Source of the DNA: Immundisolibacterales bacterium
Lineage (GTDB): Bacteria > Pseudomonadota > Gammaproteobacteria > HK1
DNA: 64,000 nt
Direction: 5' to 3'
Assembly: GCA_026712715.1 (NCBI GenBank)
Contig: JAPOPW010000055.1
Coordinates: 1 to 64,000, forward strand
A program made the translations under genes and the position numbers. Positions 7,975 through 16,845 of this stretch are shown here, one piece after another. Under the pieces are notes generated by a model, which was given only the letters and a program-made list of their open reading frames with translations, did not search any database and was not told where the DNA came from. Position 1 is the stretch's first letter. Each line of letters starts with the position of its first letter.

Positions 7975-10323
7975 ATGAGCGAGCGCGACGAACACGAGGC
8001 CGGCCCCAAAGCCGCCGACACTCGGCCTTCGGGCCTGGCCGCGGCGCTGCTGCGCACCGGCGCGAGCCTCGACCTGGAGACGGTGCTGAACGAGGTGGTG
8101 GAAAGCGCCCGCGCACTCAGCGGGGCGCGCTACGGCGCCATCACCACCATCGACGAGACCGGCGCGCCGCAGGACTTCGTCACCTCGGGCTTTACCGAGG
8201 AGGAACACCGCAACATGGCGGAATGGTCCGACGGGCCGAAGCTCTTCGCGTGCATCCGCGACCTCGAGGGGCCGCTGCGTATACCCGACCTGCCCGCCCA
8301 TGCGCGCGCGCTCGGCTTCTCGGCCGATCTTCTGCTCGGGAAGGCTTTCCTGGGCACGCCGATGCGCCACCGGGGGGTGCATGTCGGCAATTTCTATCTC
8401 GCCGAGAAGGAAGGCGGGGCGGCGTTCACCGATGGCGACGAGGAGGTGCTGGTGCTGTTTGCCGCCCAGGCCGCGGCGGCGATCGCCCATGCGCGCGCCT
8501 ATCGCGACGAGCGCCGCGCGCGCGCCGACCTCGAGGCGCTGGTCGAGACCTCGCCGGCCGGGGTCGCGGTGTTCGATGCGGGCTCCGGCGCAGTGCTGTC
8601 GTTCAACCGGGAGGCGCAGCGCATCGTGGAGGGTCTGCGCGATCCCGGGCAGGCGCCCGAGGACCTGTTGCAGGTGCTGATCTGCCGCCACGCGGACGGG
8701 CGCGAGATCGCGCTCGGCGAGCTCCCGATCGCGGCGGTGCTGAGCAATGCGGAGACGGTGCGCGCCGAGGAGATCGAGCTCTCGGTGGCGGACGGGCGCA
8801 GCGTGACGGTGCTGGTCAACGCCACCCCGATCCGTGCCGAGGACGGCACGGTCGCTTCGGTGGTGGTCGCGATGCAGGATCTGGCGCCGCTCCAGGAGCT
8901 CGAACGCATGCGCGCGGCGTTCCTCGGCATGGTGAGCCACGAGCTGCGCGCGCCGCTGGCCGCGATCAAGGGCTCGGCCACGACGGTGCTCGGCCGTTCG
9001 CGGGTCTACGCCGTGGCGGAGATGGAGCAGTTCTTCCGCATCATCGAGGAGCAGGCCGACCGCATGGAGGGCCTCATCGGCGACCTGCTCGACGCCGGAC
9101 GCATCGAGGCGGGCATGCTCACGGTCGCGCCGGAGCGCGCGGAGGTGGCGGACCTCGCGGATCGGGCCCGTGCGACCTTCCTGTCCGGCGGCGGGCGCCA
9201 CCGAATCGTCGTCGACCTGCCGCCGGATCTGGCGCGGGTGATGGCCGATCGCGAGCGTGTCGTGCAGGTGCTGAACAACCTGCTCGGCAACGCCGCCCGG
9301 CATGCACCCGCCTCGTCGTCCATCCGCATCGAGGGCGCGCACGAGGGCACGCATGTCGCGATTGCGGTCGTGGACGAGGGCCGGGGGATCGCGCCGGAGC
9401 GCCTGGCGCAGCTATTCCGCAAGTACGCCCCCGAGGGCGACGGGGGCCGGGGAGTCGGCGGCGGGCTCGGCCTTGCCATCTGCAAGGGGCTGGTCGAGGC
9501 GCACGGGGGGCGCATCCGCGCCGAGAGCGGCGGGCCGGGCCGAGGCGCGCGCTTCACCTTCACGCTTCCGGCGGCCGATGAGTCGGTCACCGGACCGGGT
9601 GGGTCCGCGCGAAGCCGGGCGGCGGCGGACCGCGACGACGCGCAACGGCCGCCCATCCTCACCGTCGACGACGACCCGGAGATGCTGCGCCTGGTCCGCG
9701 ACGCGCTGAGCGATGCGGGCTACGCCGCGCTCGGGACGGGCGACCCGGGGGAGCTCGCGCACCTCCTCGCGACCGAGAGACCCGCGCTGGTGCTGCTCGA
9801 CCTGGTGCTTCCGGGGACCGACGGCATCGAGCTCATGTGCCAGGTGCCCGGGCTCGCGGAGGTGCCGGTGCTCTTCATCTCGGGCTACGGGCGCGACGAG
9901 ACGGTGGCGCGCGCGCTCGAGGCGGGCGCGGAGGACTACATCGTCAAGCCCTTCTCGGCGACCGAGCTGGTGGCGCGGGTGCGCGCGGCGCTGCGCCGGC
10001 GGGCGGACCCCGAACCGTTCGTGCTGGGCGAGCTCGCGATCGACTACGACCGCCGGCGGGTGACGCTGGCGGGGCGCCCTGTCGAGCTCACCGCCACGGA
10101 GTACAAGCTGCTGCGCGCGCTGTCGCTCAATGCGGGACGGGTCTCGACCTACGACACACTGCTGCGCCAGGTCTGGGGCGGCCGCATCGGGGCCGAGGCG
10201 AACATCGTGCGGGCCTACGTCAAGCGATTGCGCAAGAGGATCGGCGACGACGCGAGGCGTCCGCTCTACATCCACACGGAGCTCCGCGTCGGCTACCGCA
10301 TGCCCCGGCCTGGGGACGCTTGA
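7975..10323 (+). CDS. GAF-PAS-histidine kinase-receiver-winged helix fusion (complete two-component system in one polypeptide)
   Basis: H-box MVSHELRAPLAAIKGS; N-box QVLNNLLGNAARHA; G-box GGGLGLAICKGLVEAHGG; REC ALVLLDLVLPGTDG...KPFSATELVARVRAALRRR; OmpR-type output VELTATEYKLLRALSLNAGRVSTYDTLLRQVWGG. Confidence 0.92.
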   Translation: MSERDEHEAGPKAADTRPSGLAAALLRTGASLDLETVLNEVVESARALSGARYGAITTIDETGAPQDFVTSGFTEEEHRNMAEWSDGPKLFACIRDLEGPLRIPDLPAHARALGFSADLLLGKAFLGTPMRHRGVHVGNFYLAEKEGGAAFTDGDEEVLVLFAAQAAAAIAHARAYRDERRARADLEALVETSPAGVAVFDAGSGAVLSFNREAQRIVEGLRDPGQAPEDLLQVLICRHADGREIALGELPIAAVLSNAETVRAEEIELSVADGRSVTVLVNATPIRAEDGTVASVVVAMQDLAPLQELERMRAAFLGMVSHELRAPLAAIKGSATTVLGRSRVYAVAEMEQFFRIIEEQADRMEGLIGDLLDAGRIEAGMLTVAPERAEVADLADRARATFLSGGGRHRIVVDLPPDLARVMADRERVVQVLNNLLGNAARHAPASSSIRIEGAHEGTHVAIAVVDEGRGIAPERLAQLFRKYAPEGDGGRGVGGGLGLAICKGLVEAHGGRIRAESGGPGRGARFTFTLPAADESVTGPGGSARSRAAADRDDAQRPPILTVDDDPEMLRLVRDALSDAGYAALGTGDPGELAHLLATERPALVLLDLVLPGTDGIELMCQVPGLAEVPVLFISGYGRDETVARALEAGAEDYIVKPFSATELVARVRAALRRRADPEPFVLGELAIDYDRRRVTLAGRPVELTATEYKLLRALSLNAGRVSTYDTLLRQVWGGRIGAEANIVRAYVKRLRKRIGDDARRPLYIHTELRVGYRMPRPGDA

Positions 10324-10769
10324 CGGCCCGATCCGCGCCGCTCGGTGTCGGGCAAGCGCGCCTGCACGACCGCGCGGACAGGGATGACGGTCGCGGGGCG
10401 AGCGGGACCGCCCCGGCGCATGCGGTAGGCCCCGCGGGCGGTGACGGTGGGCGTGCGCGGTCGGATGGAGAGCGCGGAGACGTTTGAGAAGCGCACGGGA
10501 AGCGGTGGCTCGGCCGTGTTGCACGGAGGCGGCCGTTCAGGGTTCGAAGCAGTGCGTGAAACCAGGCGGGCGTGTGGATTGCCCGGCGGTTGGACTCCGA
10601 ACCTGCCGAAGTCCTTAGACGCGCGATAACCGAAGGACATCAGGCTTCGGGAGCGGTTCCATGGACTCGAGGGGCTCCGCATGCGCGTAGGCAGGCCGGG
10701 TCACCCCTCGGAGACGAACCCCGGACGGTGCGTGCGGGCCGGAACCGATGCGACGCCGGCGCCGAGGAC

Positions 10770-11173
10770 GCGCGCGCGGCGCTGAGCGGCAACACCGAGC
10801 GCGCCATGCGCTCGGACCTCGCCATCTACCGCGCCTGGCGCGACAGCGCATGCCCCGCCGCAAAGGCAAACGCCGGGCGCAGCAGGCCGACGGGCTGACC
10901 GCCACGCTGAGCCAGCGCCTGCTCGACGCCCCGGGGGGGAGTGGCCTGACCGACACTCGCAACCGCACGCTGCTCTGGAGCGGCGAGCGGGTCGCGCTGC
11001 AAGCCGCCGACATCATGGAGGATGGGGGCGGCGCAGGACACGGTCGCCGAAGGCATCGGCAGGGCGGTCATTCTGCACGCGGTCGGTGCAAGACCACCGC
11101 GATGGTCAATCGCCATGGCAAGCGCCTCCTCGCTCGGTGCAGCGGCGCGGCTTGCCCGCTTGCAGCATGGTGA
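10770..11173 (+). pseudogene. Decayed tyrosine recombinase related to the intact copy at 6828-7730
   Basis: Fragments in shifted frames match the intact copy: LSGNTERAMRSDLAIYRAWRD; RRKGKRRAQQADGLTATLSQRLLDAPGGSGLTDTRNRTLL; GAAQDTVAEGI; KTTAMVNRHGKRLLARCSGAA. Confidence 0.75.
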
Positions 11174-11619
11174 GCAAGGGCGCGGAGGCGTGCCTTGCGG
11201 TGTGCACGCGGCGGCGCGCGCCGCCCTCCTGCCGACGGGGTTCGTGTCGATCGCGACGAGTGTCTGTGAATAGTTATCGGGCGAAAATAGCGCTCGGAAG
11301 GCGGGGCTGGCACCCGGGCGTGGGAGAGCGTCGTGGCGCAAACCCCACCCACTTGTATGAGAAAATAGGCGATAATGCAAGATAGTTTGTCCCATTTTGG
11401 TGTTTCCTGGTACCTCCCACGCGTGACGGGATCGCCCTGCGGTCACCGCCGAAGGAGATTCTGGTAGCGTAATTCTGCAAATAACACCATTATCGCACGT
11501 CAATACAAGAAGTCGGCGATGGGATTTCCCCGGTTCGGACGACCGGCGGGCGGGGGCGCGAAGAACCCATGAGGGATGGGCAGGTGAGGAGGAGTTGGGA
11601 GGCGATGAGAGCAATGGAA

Positions 11620-11862
11620 GCGGGGTCGCGGAATGCTTTCGCCGACCCTGGAGGGTTCGGGGTGACGGTCCCCGGGTCGGTTGGGGTGGTGACGCCGTAC
11701 ACGGGGATGACGCTCGGCGGGGGCGCAAGCCGCACGGTGCGCGCCGGTGCGCGTTGGCAGATGGGTGCGGATGCGCGGCTGGGGGCCGAGGGCGCCCGCG
11801 CCGAGCGCGACGGAGAGGAGGCGGTGCACGACGTGATGCTGCGCCTGCGGGTGGAGTTCTGA
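11620..11862 (+). pseudogene. C-terminal fragment of an outer-membrane beta-barrel / autotransporter-like protein
   Basis: VVTPYTGMTLGGGASRTVRAGARWQMGADARLGAEGARAERDGEEAVHDVMLRLRVEF*: alternating strands, terminal aromatic residue. Confidence 0.45.
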
Positions 11863-12152
11863 CGGGGCGTGTCCGGCACGCGCACGCGCAAGGTCGACGA
11901 CGAGCGCAGCCGCGCGCCCACCCGGAAGCGCTCGGTTCGTTTGGTTCGAGAGGGCATCGGGGGGATACGGCGAACGCCCGCAGGCAACGCGGCGGGGTCC
12001 GGATGACGGCGAACGGGACGGTGGGCAGCACAGCGCGGAACCATGGCGCGGGCCGGGTCGCACCCGGGCTCGCGGTCGAAGGGGTGGCGGGGCCGGGTAC
12101 GGTCGGCGGCGAATACGGCGCCGTGGGCATGGGCGTGAGCGGGCGTTGGAGA

Positions 12153-12863
12153 ATGCCCGCGCCGATTGCGAAGCGAATCGCCCGCCAAAGCGCACGGGTC
12201 ATGCGCGCGATATCGCGTTCGATTGCGCAGCCGGCGGCGCGGCCCCCCGATGCGTTCTTTCCCGCTCACCTCTCGGTCGCGCTCATCGACGCGGTCTCCG
12301 GGGCGCGGACGGAGGCCATCGATGGGGGTTCGCCCGCGCAACGCTACTGCCGGCACTTCGCGATAGCGCGCCGGCGTGCGGGGCGCTGGTGGTTGCCGCC
12401 GGTGTGCGCGCAGGAGCCCCTGAGCGATCTGGTCACCCGCTACGAGCGCCTCGGGGTGGAGACGATGGCGGCGGCGGTCTTTCGGGGCCCTGCCCGGCCT
12501 GCGGGCACCGGGCACGCCGGGGCGGCGACCGTCCTTGGGCTTGCGCGGGCGCTGCGGCGGCTCGGCATCGAGACGCTCCAGGACCTGGGAGCGCGGCGCC
12601 CCCGCGCGCTCGACGCCGCGCTACGGGCCGAGGCCGGGTTCGATGCGCGGACGGTGCGGTTGCTGTTGAGCTACGGCGGCGCCGACGACTTCGTGTGGGG
12701 GGACGCCGCGGTGCGCGGATTCGTCGCGCGCGCGCTCGGACGCGAGTCGGTGTCGGCGGCCCGGGCGGAGCTGCTGGTGCGCCGGGCCGCGTACGAGCTC
12801 ATCCTCTCGCCGCGCCATGTGGACTACCGGATCTGGAGTCGCGCGTACGTTGCGCCGGGATGA
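12153..12863 (+). CDS. HhH-GPD/endonuclease III-like hypothetical protein
   Basis: ORF tail AHLSVALIDAVSGARTE...LARALRRLGIETLQDLGARRP...TVRLLLSYGGADDFVWGDAAVRGFVARALGRESVSAARAELLV; start uncertain. Confidence 0.45.
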   Translation: MPAPIAKRIARQSARVMRAISRSIAQPAARPPDAFFPAHLSVALIDAVSGARTEAIDGGSPAQRYCRHFAIARRRAGRWWLPPVCAQEPLSDLVTRYERLGVETMAAAVFRGPARPAGTGHAGAATVLGLARALRRLGIETLQDLGARRPRALDAALRAEAGFDARTVRLLLSYGGADDFVWGDAAVRGFVARALGRESVSAARAELLVRRAAYELILSPRHVDYRIWSRAYVAPG

Positions 12864-12924
12864 ACGCGATGCGCCAAGGCAAGCGCGCGGCCGAGCGGAT
12901 CGCGCCGATGGGGCCGGGATGCGT

Positions 12925-13062
12925 ATTCCGGAGCAGACTGGACACCGATTCCGGTGGAAACCGATCACCCATTCCAGTCCAAACCGATCACTGATTCCGT
13001 TCCAAGCCGATCACTCATTCCGGTCGATGCCGATCACTGATTCCAGTCTCATGCCGATTAGG
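12925..13062 (+). repeat. Six direct repeats with exact 23-bp period (consensus ATTCCRGTCCAARCCGATCACTS), IS21-family terminal multiple repeats
   Basis: TATTCC/ATTCC unit starts at 12925, 12948, 12971, 12994, 13017, 13040; lie just upstream of an istA-like remnant. Confidence 0.85.
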
Positions 13063-13191
13063 CTTGGGGTCGGCACTGGAACGGTGGGAGGGGTCTGAGC
13101 AACGGAGCGAAACGACGCGGGACAACCGGCCGCGCGTGTGATCCTCCCGGCCTTTCGGGAGGGGATCGCGGTGGCACAGAGGAGGTTGTCG

Positions 13192-13735
13192 ATGCGTAGG
13201 ATTCAAGAGGTGCTGTGTCTGCACTACGACGCAGGACTGGGCATTCGGGCGATTTCTCGCAGTGTGAAGGCGTCGCCGTCGACGGTGAGGGAGCACCTCA
13301 TCCGGGCGAAGGTGCAAGGCCTGAGCTGGCCGCTGGCGGAGTCGCTCTACGATGCGAGGCTGCTCCGGCGGCTGTATCCGCTGCCGGCGCATAGCGCGAG
13401 CCGGTTCCCGCCCCCGGAGTAGAGCAAGGTGCACCGCGACTTGCGTCGCAAGGGGGTGACGCTCGCGCTGGTGTGGGAGGAGTACAAGGCGGTTCATCCC
13501 CAGGGGATGCAGTACCGCTGGTACTGCAGGCAGCACCGGGCGCAGGCCGCGAAGGTGGACGTGGTGATGCGCCAGGAGCACACCGACGCGGTGCCGGCGA
13601 GAAGCTGTTCGTCGATTACGCCGGGCACACGGTCGGTGTGGTCGACCGCGACACCGGGGAGCTTCGCGAGGCGCAGATCTTCGTCGCGGTGCTGGGGTGT
13701 CGAACTACACCTGCGCCAGCGTCAACTGTGCCTGG
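13192..13735 (+). pseudogene. IS21-family transposase IstA remnant (stop codon and frameshifts)
   Basis: MRRIQEVLCLHYDAGLGIRAISRSVKASPSTVREHLIRAKVQGLSWPL...PPPE* then [32 protein letters not shown]; frameshift to [34 protein letters not shown]. Confidence 0.85.
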
Positions 13736-13739
13736 ACCA

Positions 13740-13893
13740 CAGGCTGCACGGAAAGCGGCTCCATGACGCAAACGTCGTCGCCACGATGCTCACCCACGAG
13801 CTTCGCATTCTGGTCACTCGAAATGCAGCCGATTTCTCGCCATTCGACGAGGTCGAGGTCATCGACGTGGACGAGGCCGCCGCCCATCGGTGA
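13740..13893 (+). pseudogene. C-terminal fragment of a PIN-domain (VapC-like) toxin
   Basis: [42 protein letters not shown], typical PIN C-terminal half; no N-terminal half. Confidence 0.65.
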
Positions 13894-14120
13894 GCTTGCG
13901 ACCGGGTCGCCGGTTTTTCCTACGCGCGTGGAGAACGGCGGCCCGGGATCGGCCGACCGCACGATCTCGCCCGACCCCATTCGAGCAGGAACCGGCTTCA
14001 AGGCTCGAGGCTGCGAGCTATTGCGAGATGTCGGCCAAGTTCCATTAGACTCATGTGGTCCGATCGGAGACTCGCGTGGTCCGACCGGAACAACACCCGT
14101 AAGATACCGAGGAGAGAACC

Positions 14121-15128
14121 TTGAAATCACCTTCTTCGTTGACTCGCCGCACGTTACTTGGCGCGGCTGCCGTGCTCGGGGTGGCCCTCGTCGCCGGCCC
14201 CGCCAACGCCGAGACGCCCCGGATGGGGGTGGTCGTCAAGATCGGGGGGATCCCCTGGTTCAACGCCATGGAGGTCGGCATCAAGGCGCGGGGCGAGGAG
14301 CTCGGCTGGGATGCGTGGATGGTGGGCCCGACGAGCGCCGACCCGGCCCTCCAGGTACGCGCGGTCGAAGACCTCATCGCGCAGGGCGTCGAAGCGATCG
14401 GCGTGGTCCCGAACGACGCCGAGGTGCTGGAGCCGGTCCTCGCCAAGGCGCGCGAGCAGGGCATCCTCGTCATCACCCACGAGTCCCCTGACCAGCAGAA
14501 TGTGGACTGGAACTTCGAGCTCGCCTCCTCGACCGGATTCGGCGAGGCGCACGCGAAGATGCTGTCCGAGAAGATGGGCGGCGAGGGCAAGTACGCGGTC
14601 TACGTCGGGTCGCTCACCGTGCCCCTGCACAACGCGTGGGCGGATGCGGCCATCGCGTGGCTCGCCGCGAACCATCCCGGGATGGTCAAGGTCGCGGACC
14701 GCTTCGGCGTCGCCGAGAGCGTGGACGACTCCCGGTCGACCGCCCTCGACCTCATGCGCGCCCATCCGGACCTCGGCGGCTTCCTCGCGTTCGGCAGCCA
14801 GGGGCCGATCGGCGCCGGGCGGGCCGTGCAGGAGCGCCGCAAGACCGGTGAGGTGCACGTCCTCGGACCGTTCTCGCCGGGACAGGGGCGACGCCTCGTG
14901 CACGACGGCGTGCTGACCGGCGGCTTCATGTGGAATCCGATGGAGGCCGGGCGCGTCTTCGTCACCATGGCCGACCACCTGAAGAAGGGCATGGCGGTCG
15001 AGAAGGGGACCATGATCGAAGGTCTCGGCAAGGTCGATCCCGATTTCGACACGAACAACATCATCGTCGACCAGCTCGTCGCCCTCAACAAGGACACGGT
15101 CGACGGACTGGCCGACATGGGCCTCTAG
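14121..15128 (+). CDS. Sugar ABC transporter substrate-binding protein (RbsB/LsrB/RhaS-like)
   Basis: Tat/Sec-like leader RRTLLGAAAVLGVALVAGPANAE; VEDLIAQGVEAIGVVPNDAEVLEPVLAKAREQGILVITHES. Confidence 0.9.
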   Translation: MKSPSSLTRRTLLGAAAVLGVALVAGPANAETPRMGVVVKIGGIPWFNAMEVGIKARGEELGWDAWMVGPTSADPALQVRAVEDLIAQGVEAIGVVPNDAEVLEPVLAKAREQGILVITHESPDQQNVDWNFELASSTGFGEAHAKMLSEKMGGEGKYAVYVGSLTVPLHNAWADAAIAWLAANHPGMVKVADRFGVAESVDDSRSTALDLMRAHPDLGGFLAFGSQGPIGAGRAVQERRKTGEVHVLGPFSPGQGRRLVHDGVLTGGFMWNPMEAGRVFVTMADHLKKGMAVEKGTMIEGLGKVDPDFDTNNIIVDQLVALNKDTVDGLADMGL

Positions 15129-15175
15129 AGCCCATTTCGAGGATTCACCGGAAGGTGAATCGCAAAGCCGCGGTT

Positions 15176-15205
15176 CGAGAGCCGATCCGCCCGGATCGGC
15201 TCTCG
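15176..15205. promoter_or_regulatory. Perfect 14-bp hairpin (CGAGAGCCGATCCG-CC-CGGATCGGCTCTCG) between binding-protein and ATPase genes
   Basis: Direct reading of the sequence; intra-operon location. Confidence 0.7.
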
Positions 15206-15258
15206 GGCCTCGGCTTGGCGGCGGCGGTGCGCATTTCGACCCCGATTCGTTCGGACCG

Positions 15259-16845
15259 GTGGTGACCGCGGGCGGCGCGACCGCCGCGGGGCCGGACCGG
15301 CCCGCCGCCGGACCCCGAGGCGAGGACCCGGGGTCATCGGCCGCGGCCGCGGCCGCCCCTCCTCCCGCCCTCCGCCTCGCCGGCATCTCCAAGAACTTCG
15401 GCGGGGTCGACGCCCTCGTCGACGTCGACTTCGAGGTCTCGCCGGGCGAGATCCACTGCCTCGCGGGCGAGAACGGCTCCGGGAAGAGCACCCTCATCAA
15501 GATCGTGAGCGGGGTCTACCAGCCGAACCCGGGCGGGGTGATCGAGTTCGGCGGGCAGCGCTACGAGGGCCTCACCCCCGGCATGGCACGCCGCCTCGGG
15601 GTCCAGGTCATCTGGCAGGACCTCTCCCTCTTCCCGCACCTCGGGGTCGCCGAGAACATCGCCTTCGAGCAGAACCTCGGCCTCCTGCCGCGGCCCTCGC
15701 GCCGGTCGGCGATGCGCCGCACCGCGCGCGAGATGCTGGGGCGCCTCGGCTTCGAGCTCGACCTCGACCAGCCCGTCCGGACCCTCTCGATCGCCAACCG
15801 CCAGGTGGTCGCGATCTGCCGCGCCCTCGTCGCGGAGGCGTCCATCGTCTTCATGGACGAACCGACCGCCTCGCTCACCCAGTCCGAGACCGGTTCGCTC
15901 CTCGAAGTGGTGCGCCGGCTCTCGGCGGCCGGCATCGCGGTCGTGTTCGTCAGCCACCGGCTCGTCGAGCTCATCGAGATCGCCAAGCGAATCACCGTGC
16001 TCCGCGACAGCCGGCGGGTCGGCGTCTTCGAGGCCGGCACCATCACCCACCACCGGCTCGCCGAGCTCATGACCGGGCGGGCCATCGACACGACGGTGCA
16101 CGCGCGCGACCGCAGCGGCGAGGACGCGGTGCTCGAGGTGCGGGGCTTGCGCCGCGAGGGCGAGTACGAGGACATCTCGTGCGCCGTCCACCGGGGCGAG
16201 ATCCTCGGGATGACGGGGCTTCTCGGGGCCGGCCGCACCGAGCTTGCGCTCACCCTCTTCGGCATGACCCGCCCCGACGCGGGCGAGGTCCGCCTCGACG
16301 GGGCGCGGCTCGCCCTGCGCTCGAACCGCGACGCGATCGACGCCGGAATCGCCTACGTCTCGGAGGACCGGCTCACCCTCGGCCTCGTGCAGGCGCAGTC
16401 GATCGCGGACAACGTGGTGGTAACGGTGCTCGAGCGGCTGCGGCGCCTTCGCTGGTTCATCGACTCCGACGCCAAGGCGCGGGCGGTCGGTGACTGGGTC
16501 CGCCACCTCGCGATCCGGGTCGGGACCCCGGAGGACCCGGTGACGACGCTCTCGGGCGGCAACCAGCAGCGGGTGGTGCTCGCGAAGTGGCTCGCCACCA
16601 CCCCACGGGTGCTCATCCTCGACTCGCCGACGGTGGGGGTGGACGTCGGGGCGCGCGCCGCCATCTTCGAGATCGTGCGCGACCTTGCGGAGCGGGGGAT
16701 GGCGATCCTCCTCATCTCCGACGAGGTGCCGGAGGTCTACCACAACGCGGACCGGATCCTGCACATGCGCGGCGGGCGCATCGCCGGCGAGTACCGTCCG
16801 GACGAAACGAGCCTCGACACTCTCGAAGAGGTGATCTATGACTGA
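15259..16845 (+). CDS. Sugar ABC transporter ATP-binding protein, two ATPase domains (RbsA/LsrA-like)
   Basis: GENGSGKSTLIKIVSGVY, FMDEPTASLT, second half TLSGGNQQRVVLAKWLATTPRVLILDSPTVGVDVGA. Confidence 0.93.
   Translation: MVTAGGATAAGPDRPAAGPRGEDPGSSAAAAAAPPPALRLAGISKNFGGVDALVDVDFEVSPGEIHCLAGENGSGKSTLIKIVSGVYQPNPGGVIEFGGQRYEGLTPGMARRLGVQVIWQDLSLFPHLGVAENIAFEQNLGLLPRPSRRSAMRRTAREMLGRLGFELDLDQPVRTLSIANRQVVAICRALVAEASIVFMDEPTASLTQSETGSLLEVVRRLSAAGIAVVFVSHRLVELIEIAKRITVLRDSRRVGVFEAGTITHHRLAELMTGRAIDTTVHARDRSGEDAVLEVRGLRREGEYEDISCAVHRGEILGMTGLLGAGRTELALTLFGMTRPDAGEVRLDGARLALRSNRDAIDAGIAYVSEDRLTLGLVQAQSIADNVVVTVLERLRRLRWFIDSDAKARAVGDWVRHLAIRVGTPEDPVTTLSGGNQQRVVLAKWLATTPRVLILDSPTVGVDVGARAAIFEIVRDLAERGMAILLISDEVPEVYHNADRILHMRGGRIAGEYRPDETSLDTLEEVIYD

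Noticed and set aside
11595-12128. 5' half of the 422-aa ORF ending at 12863
   Set aside because: Low-complexity Arg/Gly translation that overlaps the barrel fragment in another frame; only the C-terminal part looks like a protein
12925-13062. Possible CRISPR array (regular 23-bp spacing)
   Set aside because: Units are contiguous with no unique spacers, there are no cas genes, and the array sits beside istA; better explained as IS21 terminal repeats
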